This document shows positions 34,066 through 45,877 of a stretch of 64,000 nt of DNA, one piece after another (positions within the stretch are counted from its first letter, which is position 1; each line of letters opens with the position of its first letter). This stretch comes from Wyeomyia smithii (Eukaryota > Arthropoda > Insecta > Diptera > Culicidae). The notes beneath the pieces are model-generated. The model was not told the origin of the DNA, ran no database searches, and saw only the letters and a program-made list of their open reading frames with translations. A program made the position numbers and the translations under genes. The stretch spans positions 89,783,902 to 89,847,901 of the forward strand of contig NC_073695.1 in assembly GCF_029784165.1 (NCBI RefSeq), in the 5' to 3' direction.

Positions 34066-35610
34066 TACTCGTCAGACATAACAAAAATAAATTGAAAAAT
34101 GCCATTTTAGTCTGGCCTCTCGCAGATTTCAACAAAACTTTGCTGATACATATGAAAGATTGCGTTTTCATTCATCATCATGAATTTTTTTCCGTAAGAG
34201 AAATTTTTCATTTATTTTATTTTTCTATTTCTAAGAACTCTTGAGTTGATTCTGATCGACAGTATCTCCTACTACTATCGTCTTTGCTGGTAATCACCAA
34301 ATAACTCTCTTCGTTTCTTTCATGGAATCTTTTAGTAGCTACCAATATGCTCGTAGCAAAGTAAAAATATTTCTTCCTTCTTCTCACATGAACAGAAATA
34401 CATTGTCAACAGGCACATGCGGATAGTCGTATATTGAACCATAAAATAAATTCGTACAGTTTGAATTTGCATGATAGGACCACATTGCGGTCAAACCGGT
34501 GTTCATGAATTAAGAATAAACGATTACATTACAATGGCTGAGATCCGACAATTTGTCAGAGAGGTCGGTGCTTTTTGAATTTGAATCAAATACCACTCTT
34601 GTGCGACTATAAGTGACGGCCGACAATCGAAACAAATCCTGCAATCGTCCTGATTTCAATTCATACATTACCAGCTTACCTCCAATCATGTATTGTCAGC
34701 AGGCGAAAAAGGATTCAAGGTACCAACAAAGCAACGGAAGTTAAGTGGCAGTTTGAACAAAAAAATCTAAGCCACATGCCTCTCTTGTGCCTTTTGTAAA
34801 ACCTCAAGAAGCACATTTCTTATTGTTTCCGTCAGTTTGGCGAAAGAGCTGAGAACTGTTCCGTGAACAGACGCCGGGACCTGGCTCGTGTCTAAATAGT
34901 CTTGTTATAATTCACCTTTTATTATTATTTCACGGTACTTCCTGGCGCAGCCCACAGAAGGAAACCGGAAAATAGTTGGCATATGATTCGCCATTCAGCC
35001 AGCATCAGCCTCCTATTATTATAATGTTTTGATTGTGCTTACAAGAGCGGAGACGAAATCCCGCTTACCGACGTTCGCATACTGTTTGCAAGTTAAACAT
35101 AAGCACATGAAATAAAATATGAATAACTTAATAAATAAATACAGGCGTGCATATGAATGCAAACAATTTGGGATAATAACACGACAAGGAATGCAAACAG
35201 TGCCGACAGAGTGTAGGGGAATAATTTAGGAAGTTCAGTTTGTGATTTGGCTTGAACGTGTGCAGCTTGCACTTCTTGTTGCAGCTTGAAGGTAAATCTG
35301 TCTGGTTTGTGATTAAGTCGTCCGAGTAATTTCTTTTATACCCATCATAACTTTACCAACAAAGGGGATCAAACCACCTAGTAATATTGATTTTTTTACT
35401 TGGTATGAAGTAGTGTGTATAATGAACTGAATTGTTTTTCTATAAAGGGAGGTGGGGGGTTACTAGTAGCTTAAGTATTTATAATAAATAATAGTAAATA
35501 ATGCGTATGTGTGTCCAATCACAAATGGTGACTTCTCAACACTATTCGAAATTTATGATTTTAATTGTTAAGATTTGTTTGCTTTCGCAGTCAGGACTTA
35601 TCATTCGTAG
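34066..35610. other. unassigned stretch
   Basis: No recognisable gene, RNA gene or repeat. AT-rich with a moderately GC-richer section at about 34800-35050. Confidence 0.4.
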
Positions 35611-35627
35611 GGATTTAAACCTACTTG

Positions 35628-35935
35628 TCAAAAAAGGGGAAGTAAACTTACATCTAACTTAATTGCTAACTTATTGGCTATAAAGAGAGCAATTGAGGAT
35701 TGCAACGATTTTTGTCGAAAATTATTAATAATTTTATTTGACATAGCTTCTAATGTTTCAACACCAGTAAGTCTATATAATTCGAGTGTACCAAACCAAG
35801 CAGGACGCATCAAAATCATTTTAAAAATTTTATTCTGAATCCTTTGAAGCGTTTTCTTCGTTGTTAAACAACAACTTGACCAGATCGGTACTGCATAAAG
35901 CATTGTTGGTCTAAAAATTTGTTTGTAAATCAAAA
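35628..35935 (-). pseudogene. Jockey-clade LINE, 3' end of ORF2
   Basis: The minus-strand frame encodes IYKQIFRPTMLYAVPIWSSC, then TLQRIQNKIFKMIL, WFGTLELYRLTGVETLEAMS and FRQKSLQSSI, which is the C-terminal tail of Jockey-clade (Juan/jockey-like) reverse transcriptases downstream of the RT core. Only about 100 codons are present; the 5' end stops where CA element copy 3 begins. A typical 5'-truncated insertion; no target duplication was identified. Confidence 0.8.
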
Positions 35936-35942
35936 GTTTATT

Positions 35943-36073
35943 TTTGCCTTTCTCCTAGAAAGGTATAGCAATCACTTGCAAAACCGAAAGTATAAAAGTG
36001 CTCCAAAGGGTCGAATGGCATATATCACTCGACTCAGCTCGACGAGCTGAGCATTTTTTGTATGTGTGTGTGT

Positions 36074-36123
<50 letters not shown>

Positions 36124-37186
36124 AGTTTTTTATTCTCACTCACTTTTCTCAGAGATGGCTGGACCGATTTTAATTAAATTAATTGCAAATGAAAGGTCTA
36201 GGTGCATCATAAGACCCTATTAAATTTCATTGTAATCGGATTCTTAGTTTGGAGGTTATGTATCAAAATGTAAAAATCATGAAACGTCATTATCTCGAAA
36301 ACTACACAACCGATTTGAACAAAATTGGTTTCAAATGAACGGGCTACCTGAAAAACGCTTAACTTTTGAATTTTATAAAGATTGAACGTGTGGTTCAAAA
36401 GTTATGAAAAGAAACGTGTTCTGAAGACTGTTTAATCTCACTCATGTTTCTCAGAGATGACTGGACCGATTTTCATAAAATCAGTGTCAAATGGAAGGTC
36501 TAGTTGCCCCATAAGACCCTATTGATTTGTTTTGCAATCGGGCTTTTACTTTTCCTGTTATGTTCAAAAATGTGAAATCCAGCTATGAAATGGAACATAT
36601 TCCGAAGACTACTTGGACTCACTCACTTTTCTCAGAGATGGCTGACCCGATTTCCACAAAATTAGTGTCAAATAATAAGTCTAGCTGTCTCACAACACCC
36701 TATTGAATTTTACTGTAATCGAACTGTAACTTCGTCTGTAATGTACCGAAATATGAAAATCACGAAACTTCATTATCTCAGGAACTACACAACCGATTTG
36801 ATCAATATTATTATCAGATGAGCGTGCTAGTTAAGGGTTAAGTGATGAATTATGATTGAACACGTGGTTTCAAAGTTTTGCTGCCCTATACGTTTCCATT
36901 TCATTTGATTATAATCGCACTTAAGCAACCGTTATTTATTAAATTGTTAATAAAACAACGAAAGTCTATTATCTCAAAGATTACATGACTTATTTGAACA
37001 TAACTAGTGTCATACGAACGAGTCATCTCTCGAACTTACAAATAACAAACTTCATAACAATTTGATATGTGGCTCAGAAGTTATGGAAAGAAAAGAAATT
37101 CAAAGACTATTTAAAACGATACCTGCTTTAATCGATATATGTGGCCTCAACATAATTTAAATGTGGTATCGTACTATTTGAACGTT
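35943..37186 (+). repeat. CA element, copy 3, left part
   Basis: Starts with GCCTTTCTCCTAGAAAGG (hairpin) and GTATAGCAATCACT, with a TG microsatellite (about 36062-36120) and the same monomer series as copies 1 and 2 (cores near 36146, 36291, 36451, 36633, 36776). It breaks off at about 37186, where a different repeat element begins; its right end reappears at 38584-38712. Confidence 0.8.
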
Positions 37187-38583
37187 CCAAATTCATTGAT
37201 TCCTTGCGATGTGTTCCAAGTCTGCAAATGCATGACGAATCGGCCATAAGATATGATCAAAGTCAAATAACAAATCGTTCAAATGATCGGTTCTATCGAA
37301 ATGACAACATCCTCGACTTTTGGCTTCTGTACATCGCCTTAATCCTGAATATATTCATATTGGGTGGTATTCGGTCATTTCCAGTAGATTTTCTGGCATC
37401 AATCTGACACCGGAAATACCCATATTGGGAGGTATTTAGTTATTTTGGTTGTTTTCCATAAACTAAAAGTGGTCGTTTTTAAATTCAAAATGGTGTCCAA
37501 GGTCAATGTTTGGTTTCTATGCATCATCTTGATTACGGAAATATCCATATTGAGCATTATTCGGTCATTTTCGACTGTTTCCTAGAAGTTGCCATTTAGC
37601 AATTTAAAATGGTGCCTGAGGTCAATTGTTAGCTACATGCATCATTCTGGTTCCAGAGATACTCATATTCGGTGGTATTTGGTCACTTTGGGCTGTATGT
37701 CAGAAACCGAAAGTCGTCATTTTGGACTTTAAAATTGCCTGTGAAATCAATTTCTGTTATCTGGGCGTAATTCTGGTTCCGAAAACACTCATATTGAATG
37801 GTATTTGTTCATTTCCGGCTCAAGATTGTGTCTGTGATCAATTCTTAGCTTCTGTCCATCTTTCTGGTTCCGGAGATACTCATATTTAATGGGAATCGTC
37901 CATTTCAGACCGTTTTCCAGAAACCGGAAGTTGCCATCTTCCAATTCAAAATGTTGTCTAAAGTCGATTTGTGGCTCCAGTGCATCATTACGGTTCCGGA
38001 AATAACCATATTGGGTGGTATTTGCTCGTTTGCCGCTGTTTTTCAGAAACCGGAAGTCGCCATTTTGGATTTCATAATGACATTCCGATCGATTTTAGCT
38101 CCTGAGTATCATTCTAGATCCGGATATTATTATATTGGGTGTAAATCGGCCATTTCTGGCTGTTTTCCAGAAACCGGAAGTTGCCATCTTAAAATCCAAA
38201 ATGTTGCCTAAGGTCGATTATGGAACAAATTTGTTACCACTAAAAACAATCACTTGCCAAATATGGTTCCATTTAGTTGGTTAGTTCTCGAGATGTGCAG
38301 AAATTTGTGTTTCATTCGTATGGAACATGCATCCACATGCTAAATTCGGTTTCATTTGCTTGGTTTGTTCTTGAGTTGTGCAGAAATTTATGTTTCATTT
38401 GTATGGGACCCCTCTCTTCCAGAAGAGGGAGGGGTTTCAAACTATCATAGAAACCTTTCATCGGCACCTTTATCGGCACCTACATACAAATTTTCACGTC
38501 GATCGGTTCGGTAGTTTTCGAGCCTATATGGATCAGACAGACAGACAGGCAGACAGACCGGACTGCATTTTTATATGTATAGA
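37187..38583 (+). repeat. GGAAGT element, forward copy, inserted in CA element copy 3
   Basis: Composed of about nine degenerate monomers of roughly 127 bp, each with CAGAAACCGGAAGTCGCCAT and TTCCGGAAATA.CATATTGGG motifs, then one to two CTCCCTCTTC-type monomers, then TTTTCGAGCCTATATGGATC, a (GACA)n tract near 38529 and a terminal TATATGTATAGAT. Afterwards CA element sequence resumes (ACAACATCAATATTTTAGAAC), with about 125 bp of the CA element lost. No coding capacity. Confidence 0.75.
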
Positions 38584-38712
38584 TTACAACATCAATATTT
38601 TAGAACCTTTAGAGTGAATATACATTTATTGGATTGAAGCGTTCATGTAAATCTATTTTTACAAATAAAAGTTTGAATGAGAAGGCTGGGTCTGACCGCT
38701 AGGTGGATTAAT
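38584..38712 (+). repeat. CA element, copy 3, right part
   Basis: Matches the right end of copy 2 (32085-32207) almost base for base, ending in AAGGCTGGGTCTGACCG and CTAGGTGGATTAATTTAG. Confidence 0.85.
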
Positions 38713-39066
38713 TTAGGTTTTTTTTTTATTCTCGCTTATTTTCCGTCGGTCTAGTTCCGCCACTGTTGTGGCCAATCACCGACGCCCAGGGAGGCGACTC
38801 CACACCCGGGACCCTCACTCACGACCCGTATATTAACGAACCGGCGCCAACGGCTTTACTACCTCATGCGATGGAAGGCGTGATCCCAGAGATTTTTCGC
38901 CTCAGAAAATCTCCCGGTGTCGGCTAGGATTGAACCTAGACCAGTTGGGTTGGTTGTGAGTGGATCACGCCACCTCACAACCATCGACACCTATGTCGGC
39001 GGTGGGATTCGAACCCAGGCGTCGAGCGTGGTTGGTGGAGACGTTACCAACCACACTAGGCCCCCG
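38713..39066 (-). mobile_element. Twin-like dimeric tRNA-derived SINE
   Basis: On the minus strand the element begins GGGGGCCTAGTGTGGTTGG. It carries a first A box (TAGTGTGGTTGG) and a perfect B box (GGTTCGAATCC), then a second tRNA-like unit with GTGGCGTGATCCACTCAC and a second B box (GGTTCAATCCT), and ends in an A run (T run at 38719-38728 on the plus strand). Two tRNA-related units in one SINE is the layout described for the Twin family of Culex pipiens. It is transcribed by Pol III and depends on LINE enzymes for copying. It sits at the right end of CA element copy 3. Confidence 0.75.
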
Positions 39067-39479
39067 CTCTTGATCAATAGTTTATTCATTACACAAAGTT
39101 TGGAATTTCGATTGATGAGAGGATATAAACATCTTGTATATTTGATGCACTTTGCTTGTACACTCTCAATCTGCTCTTTGAAAATAAGTTTTATGAATTG
39201 AATTGTTGTTTAGTGTCAATTGACTGTCTACTAAATACTAATAAATTAAGTCCAACAATGACATATATAGAATTTTTTTCGGAACCATTTCGGAACATCA
39301 ATCATTCTGCGATTTAAGAACAGTTAACATTTTCGCACCGAAAGCTTCCCGCGTTGGCCGCATTTGATTAATTTTTGCAACTTTGTAGCTGGCTTATTTT
39401 TTTTTAGTCGACAACAATAACCGTCACTAATTGGTACATTATTTCACTTTTTCGGTACAGAAAACATAAAACATTCGTC
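39067..39479. other. unassigned stretch
   Basis: AT-rich flank between the SINE and the GC-rich island; no gene recognised. Confidence 0.4.
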
Positions 39480-40400
39480 CGAAACGGTCGGTGTTTCAGT
39501 TAAATAGCCACCGATCATTCTTTAAGCCGTACCGCGGCGGGACCTCCCGCTGATGGGAACGGTGGCGGCTCCTGAACAGGCTGCTTCTGGCTGCAGCCAG
39601 CCAGTAGAGCTGCTATATCGCAGATGATGATGTGGTGATGAGATGTCGAATTTCCCGCTGACAATACGATCGATGAATCACGGAATGAAACCTTGCACCC
39701 AATAGCTCAATGTTTTGGAGCAGCAGGTGCCCCGTTCACTTATCAGTGAGATCAAGTCGGAGTGATCAACCCTATTACAATTATTCAGATATAACCTATA
39801 AAGTGTAGACATAAAAAATAGAAAACTGAATGAAAGCATTTGACAATATATATTTTCGATTGGAAATTACTCCTAGAAAGATGTATGGTCTTAAGTAAAA
39901 TTCGGCAGTTCAATACTCATCCGGAAACTAATTTGTATGAAGTTCAACTGATCCGGTAGCTTCCGATCTCAGCTGCGCTTTGCTGTGTACCACGGGGGAG
40001 CCTTTTGTCTATGACTAATCAACCAATAATGTTTCGGCCGTCTCCTTTCATCGCGCTCAGCCGTGCGCCCGATCAATGAAGGCTAGTTCCCGCGGTCGCA
40101 TTTTCATTCCACTTTAGTGGCAGAGAAAACATCGGCCTCTTCTCCCTCATCACAAGATGTGTGAGGGCGCGCCGCCGCCGCGTAGCACAAGTGAGTGAGT
40201 AACCTGGTCGTATTCGCCGCGGCGAGAAAGGAAAATATCGAACGTTCTAATCGGACACAACAAATCAGTGAATGGCGCGAAAATTAATAGGCGAAGCTAT
40301 CGGTTTTGGGTGGTCCTCGTGTCGGCCCCTTCGCATGGGAATTCAAGGGTGATCGGGGAGGCACAATCGCGGCAGCGAAGGAGTGAGTAGTAGATGTTTA
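39480..40400 (+). promoter_or_regulatory. GC-rich, CpG-containing island; possible promoter/first exon
   Basis: Markedly GC-rich for this window, with many CpG (for example GCGCGCCGCCGCCGCG near 40169) and without repeats. Potential splice donors in the plus direction are GTGAGTGAG (about 40190) and GTGAGTAG (about 40390). This pattern fits the promoter and untranslated first exon of a host gene, but there is no recognised coding exon downstream within the window. An alternative is simply unique conserved non-coding DNA. Confidence 0.3.
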
Positions 40401-41279
40401 AGAATTAGAAGCTAAGCCCACCTCTCGGCATCTGATTATCATCCGTCATGAACTTGTTTCAGTAATGAGATTTTGGGTGTTTCTCAGATGGGATACATTC
40501 GAAGGAATTATATTTTTTATGATTTGTTTCCGATCGACGCAATATTTATTTTCTTTCTCTTTCATAGAAAGTGCAGCTTAATGGCTTAGCTACACCGGTC
40601 GTTGTGGGACAAACGGTAATTAATCATCTACTATTTTGTCTCCGTTGTCGGACGGAGAACTGAAGATCATTTTCAGGGCCGGTTTTTTAAGAAAAATAAC
40701 GGCTGGCGGCATTTGTGAAGACATTCAGACGGTGGTCTGTCCAAAGTTCTTGCGTTTTAGATATCCTAGCGCGGTACGGTTTATTTTTGGTAATCCGCAG
40801 ATATCAACAGCAGATGCCGAATACAATTTTGTTTCTTCGGTTTCCTTTAGTAAAAGTGCTAATAATTACGAAAATCATCAGGTGGTCACCACCTACTACG
40901 GACCTCGATCGGCTGTCAGACACATCTCTAGGAAGTTACCTGCGGTTTGGATCACAGCGATTTGTGTCTGTCTTTTGGTCGGTGTTTGTTTTTAAATGTT
41001 ATGCGGTTTCTTTTCGGCAAATAATTGGTCGGCATCATCAACGCCGCGGTGAGAAATTTCGGTGCACAAGGCAATCATAATAATAGTGTTGTTTATCGCA
41101 GACGTCTGTAGTTGTGCAAGAGATGTTTCATGAACCATTTTCGGTAGAAAAGTTGGTTGTCGTTTACAAGCGATATTTTTATTTATATATTTATCGTTTT
41201 TACATATAAAACTTTTATAACCCTAATATTGTGATGTCACCAATTTTGATTCTGGTTCCTCTTGACCAAAACACGTTTC
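40401..41279. other. unassigned stretch with overlapping open frames
   Basis: Two overlapping plus-strand frames, 40636-40995 (119 residues, hydrophobic C-terminus WITAICVCLLVGVCF) and 40715-41080 (121 residues), occupy the same DNA in different phases. Neither is recognised, and both open at once suggests low stop density, not coding. Could be a decayed or lineage-specific exon. Confidence 0.3.
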
Positions 41280-41450
41280 ACACATTTTTCATACATGTTT
41301 AAATAATTTTACAAATTTTACATATTACACATACTTCACATATTCTACATATTTACATATTTTCCAAATTCTACATACTTCATATACTATACATATTTTA
41401 CACATCTTACATATTTTTTATATTTCACATATTTTCTATTTCTTTTCTCA
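41280..41450. repeat. TACATATTT-type minisatellite
   Basis: About 170 bp of degenerate units of 10-12 bp on the theme ACATATTTTACA / ACATACTTCACA. Simple-sequence expansion with no coding content. Confidence 0.75.
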
Positions 41451-41927
41451 TTTGAATTTCTTATTTGGATTATACATGTTTTGTGTATTTTGCGTATAAC
41501 ATAATTTGAGTTTAACCGTCTTCGATTTTAGCACTTGAGCGTTTCCATGTCTAATGATCTGAAAATTCGCAAAAATGTCGAATCAATCATTTTTAATTTG
41601 AATTTGAAATTTGCACACGTATTTAACTTACCAAAGTGAGAGTTTTTCTCGAGTGTACATATTTTTAAACTCAATTTTTTGAAACGGCATATGTATTTAG
41701 GCACAGCATTGTAGCTCAGAAACCTTTTGTTGTACAAAAAAAACTGTCTGAGAGTGAATTCTAGGGAACTTCTTAAAAAATAAATATACGCCGAGAAAAA
41801 TATATTATTTTGACTAAAATAGATTATGAATAAACACTTTAATTTCCAAAAAAAGAGTTTATTTTTTTCTTATGGTTTTTCGAAGATACCTGAAGCTATA
41901 ACAATGAATGTATGAAGTCCAGGATAG
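41451..41927. other. unassigned stretch
   Basis: AT-rich DNA; the short minus-strand frame at 41528-41737 is not recognised. Confidence 0.4.
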
Positions 41928-42475
41928 AGAAATCTAAACATATAAAAGCTCTTTCTGTCTTTCTGTCTGTCTGATCCATATAAGCTCGAAAAATACTTAA
42001 CCGATCGGCGTGAAATTTTGTATATTGGGGTTTAAGGGGCCGTGAAAGGTTCCTAAGATAGTTCGAGGCCCCTCCCTATTTGGGAAGGAAGGGGCCCAAT
42101 ACAAATGTAACAAAAATGTATGCACATCTCGAGAACTAATCAAGTAAATGGAACCAGATTTAGCAGTTCAAAGTTTTAAAAAGCGAAAAATATTTCATGG
42201 TGTTTCGATACCCCTCCCTCTTCTGAGAGATAGAGGGGACCCATACAAATGAAATTCAAATCTCGCATAGGTCGATAACCAATCAAGCAAATACAACAAA
42301 GTTTGACATGTGAATGTTTTTGAGGGTAACAAATATGTCCATAGTGGTTCGACCCCCCTCCCTCTTTCATAATGAAGGGGTCCCATACAAATGAAAACCA
42401 AAACTTTGCACGTTTCGAGAACTAATCTATTAAATGGAGTTAAATTTGGCATGTAAAAGTTTTGAAAGCCAAAAA
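41928..42475 (-). repeat. GGAAGT element, first minus-strand copy, left part
   Basis: Reverse orientation relative to 37187-38583: a TCTGTCTGTCTGATCC tract, then TATAAGCTCGAAAAATA and several CTCCCTC..GAAGGGG..CCATACAAATG monomers of about 130-150 bp. The repeat stops mid-monomer at GCCAAAAA (42475) and resumes mid-monomer at 48174. Confidence 0.8.
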
Positions 42476-42589
42476 GTAGGAGGTTGTATCCTAGACACGA
42501 CCGCATAACTGACGTAGAACTACGCACACTATTAACAAATGCATTGTTGTAGGTGTTTCATTAATGAGTCATAAAGTCTACTAATGCTT

Positions 42590-44560
42590 GCTTTGTGCTG
42601 CCTCAACAGTGGGGTAATAAAGACACTGAAAACACGAGCTGTAAAAGCTGTTTCACATTCTGTAAATTAGACGGCTGCTACAGATTTAAATTGCTACTAT
42701 CCAGCACAGATTGCTCGTTTGAGTTGTCAAAAAATTATTAACCTTCAAATATTTGTTTATTTGCCTTGCGAAAAGCATTTTGCTGCTCAAAATTGGATTT
42801 GCTGATGGCAACCTTTATGCTGCCTCAGTAGTGGGGCAATAACGGCAGTCTGACGACACACGCTGAGAAGCGAGAAGAACTGCGCTGCTCCTGAGATATG
42901 GTGACCAACCACCGGGCAAGTTATTTGTTCAGTTTTATTGATCTTTGTACACAGCGAATAAACACCGATGGTGCTCTCACACACGCAACGGTTTTAACCC
43001 GTATCTTATTGCGGTTTGTAACATCAAGCGATTTCGTTTGCTCGCTGTTGCGTGTTGCATCATGTTGCAACTTGGCAGCTGGGAGACGACGAAATTCTGT
43101 TAATGCTGATTGATTGAATCGACTTCATATTAGCTCTGCATAGTCGAACTAACTGTCTTTGCGAATGCGTTCTAACAGGGCAGTTTGTTATTCAAAGTCG
43201 GTCATGCTGATCGCAGCCTTTGCGCTGCCCCTACAGTGGAGGGTTTACTAAATAAAGTAAAAATTAGACAACTACAACAGAATTTAATTGCATCCCGCAC
43301 AGAATGTCTGCTTTTGTTGATGCCAGAAAATTATTAACCTTCAATTATTTGTTTATTTGCCTTGAAAAAAGCATTTTGCGGCTCAAAATCGTTTGCTCAT
43401 CACAACCTTTGAGCTGCCCTAACAGTGGGAGAATTAAGATACACGGACAACATGCACTGTGGAAGCTATTTCACATTCAGTAAATTAGACGGGTGCGACA
43501 GATTTAAATTGCTAGGATCCAATACAGAATGCTTGCTTGTGTTGTCAAAAATTATTAACTTTCAATGACTTATTTATTTGCCTTGAAAAAGGCATTTTGA
43601 TTTCTGAAATTGAATTTCCTGATGGCAATCTTCATGTTACCCCAACAGTGGGGGAATAATAGTAGTCTGGTGACACACTCTGAGAAGAACCGCGCTGCTT
43701 CTGAGACGTGGTGACCAACCACAGGGCAAGTGTTTAATTTGAAGGCAGCCACAGGCGCAACCCGCTGCTATGGTCTGTTACTGCTGAGTGCCGATATCTG
43801 CTGCTACTGCTGTCAACGTTGTGGACGGTCCATCCAGTTCACCTTCCGACTAATGAATGTAGCTAGTTTTCCCAGAAACACTCTTTTATAGCCGAAGGGT
43901 GCTACGTAATAGGCCACGCCTTTCTGTTCAGTTGTCTAATTCTCTAATATTCTTTAGACGAATTATTCCACAATTCGCATTCGATATTTGTTTCCAACGA
44001 ATAAACACCGATGGTGCTCTCACACACGCAACGGTTTTAACCCGTATCTTATTGCGGTTTGTAACATCAAGCGATTTCGTTTGCTCGCTGTTGTGTGTTG
44101 CATCATGTTGCAATTGGCAGCTGGGAGACGACGAAATTCTGTTAATGCTGATTGATTGAATCGACTTCATATTAGCTCTGCATAGTCGAACTAACTGTCT
44201 TTGTGAATGCGGTCTAACAGGGCAGTTTGTTGCTTAAAATCGGTTATGCTGATCGCAGCCTCTGTGCTGCCTCAACAGTGGTGATGATTAGGTAAATAAA
44301 GTGATTTTTTTTACCGCGACAGAATTTGATTGCTAGAATCCAGCACAGCATGATTGTGTTATTGCCAAAAATTATTAACCTTCAATTACTTGATTATTCG
44401 CCTTGAGAAAGGCATTTCGCTGTTCAAACTCTGTAAATGCTGTTTCCGCATTCAGTAAATAAGACGGCTGCGACAGATTGTGTTTTCTTGGATTCAGCAC
44501 AGAATGTGCTTTTGCCAAGATAAGCAAAACTTTATTGCGGGCAGAAGGCCTAAGCCCTAA
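42590..44560 (+). repeat. array of degenerate ~220-bp units with a larger duplication
   Basis: A recurring unit runs from CTGCCTCAACAGTGGGG through TAAATTAGACGGCTGC..CAGATTTAAATTGCT to TTATTTGCCTTGAAAAAGGC. The first motif recurs near 42608, 42832, 43237, 43429, 43646 and 44275; the second near 42650, 43262, 43477, 44310 and 44447. A further block of about 300 bp (AATAAACACCGATGGTGCTC onwards) is nearly identical at 42954-43260 and 43997-44290, about 1.04 kb apart. A TATAAAA on the minus strand lies near 43885. No protein-coding frame is convincing. A non-coding RNA or the interior of an unclassified element are both possible. Confidence 0.6.
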
Positions 44561-44827
44561 ACTGGCAAATCGAGACGTTTGGTGCTACCTCACTGCTGCT
44601 GTGATTTGTGTACTGGCGCAACCCGCTACTGCAGCTAACTAGTTATACTATTCTGTCGACCTGTTTAGGGAAAGGCAGCCAGTAGGGTTGTCGATTTAAA
44701 TAATAAAATATCGATATTCGTTTTATCGATTTCGAGAGCGGCATCGATGTTGAAACCGATATCACGAGCCGATATCGATATTTTATCGATATTTTTTTTC
44801 ATATATTTTTTGTTTGGCTTTCAGTTA

Positions 44828-44972
44828 GGCCTGAAACAAATGAACGCCAACGTGAGCATTCGGGCGAGATTTTTGCCGAAGGTTAATAAACAGCCGTGAG
44901 TAGAGATGTTCATTAACCTACGGCGAGAATCTCACCCGATCGGTCGCGTTGGCGTTCAGCATGTTTCATGCC
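44828..44972. mobile_element. 145-bp palindromic MITE, TTA target duplication
   Basis: GGCCTGAAACAAATGAACGCC at the left pairs with the right end (reverse complement GGCATGAAACATGCTGAACG), and the arms continue to the centre (CGGGCGAGATTTTTGCCG versus CGGGTGAGATTCTCGCCG). TTA is repeated at 44825-44827 and 44973-44975. Confidence 0.8.
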
Positions 44973-44975
44973 TTA

Positions 44976-45877
44976 GTATTGCATATTCCGGCGAAGTGTT
45001 CGTTATTTCATCTCGTCCGTTAGGACAGCGGGCCGATTGCTGATCGCTTTACGCAAGGTGCATTTTCCAATCAGATAAAACCGACGTTTCGTGAGCCGCG
45101 TCTCCTAATCGTCACTGATCCATTGACTAATCACTAGCCAGTTACTGAAGCATCCTACCTGAACATTCATGTTATCGCTCATGTAACACCGATTCTTTAC
45201 TAAAATTCATCGATTCTGCCATCCCAATGCAACACCAAGGCATCGCATTTGATCGGTTTAATGTGGTGGTTATTGCCCCGAGAAGTTCCACACCCAAATT
45301 TCGGGAAATTCGCTCTATACATGCTGTCAATAGAAATGGAAATATGGCAACCATATTTCTGTCAAACTGCTTACATTTTCCATCTACCACTTATTGATTC
45401 TAATACCAATAATTCTGGTATCTACTTTTTAGTTGGTTTGCCCTAAAATAGCTGAAATAGAGTAAACATCTTTTAATTGCTATTGATCTACTTTCCAACA
45501 AATATATTTATCAATAGAGAAACCAAGCCTTAACCAGGAAAACTGAGAGAACCTGAAAAAAACCTGGAATTGTTTGGAACCGGGGAAAACCGGGAATTTC
45601 ACTGAATATTACAAGCCGGGGTGAGATTGTCAGCTATCTCATGGCGATCACTAAAATTTCTTGAATAAGTTTTCTCGAAAACGACCAAGAAAGACAGGTC
45701 CTCTGACCCGGAAGAGATGGCTGACAGGACGGGCTGGATGGCACAATCTCCCCCGGCTGCCAGTATATTCGACTCTCACAGTGCTTATATCAGTTTTGTT
45801 TTTATTCATCTTTCTCTTGGAAGCTAACTTGACCACGGTAAGTCGCTGTCAAACGGCTCGAATTTTGCCTAGAGCAA
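44976..45877. other. unassigned part of the hAT-like element
   Basis: Includes AAACCGGGGAAAACCGGG tracts at 45525-45605. An open frame at 45661-45894 (plus, 77 residues, with hydrophobic TLTVLISVLFLFIFLLE) runs into the 143-codon frame in another phase; a GGTAAGT at 45836 and TTTGCCTAG ending at 45871 would give an intron of about 35 nt, too short to be believable. This may be the 5' UTR of the downstream frame. Confidence 0.35.

Noticed and set aside
40636..41080. Two ~120-residue overlapping plus-strand frames as genes
   Set aside because: Both phases are open over the same DNA, with no recognisable domain; kept only as unassigned.
42898..44159. Open frames repeated at 42898-43113 and 43899-44159
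   Set aside because: They are the same duplicated non-coding block read twice; no domain and no conservation beyond the repeat itself.
45836..45871. Intron linking the 45661 frame to the 143-codon frame
   Set aside because: GT..AG ends exist but the interval is about 35 nt, below plausible intron size.
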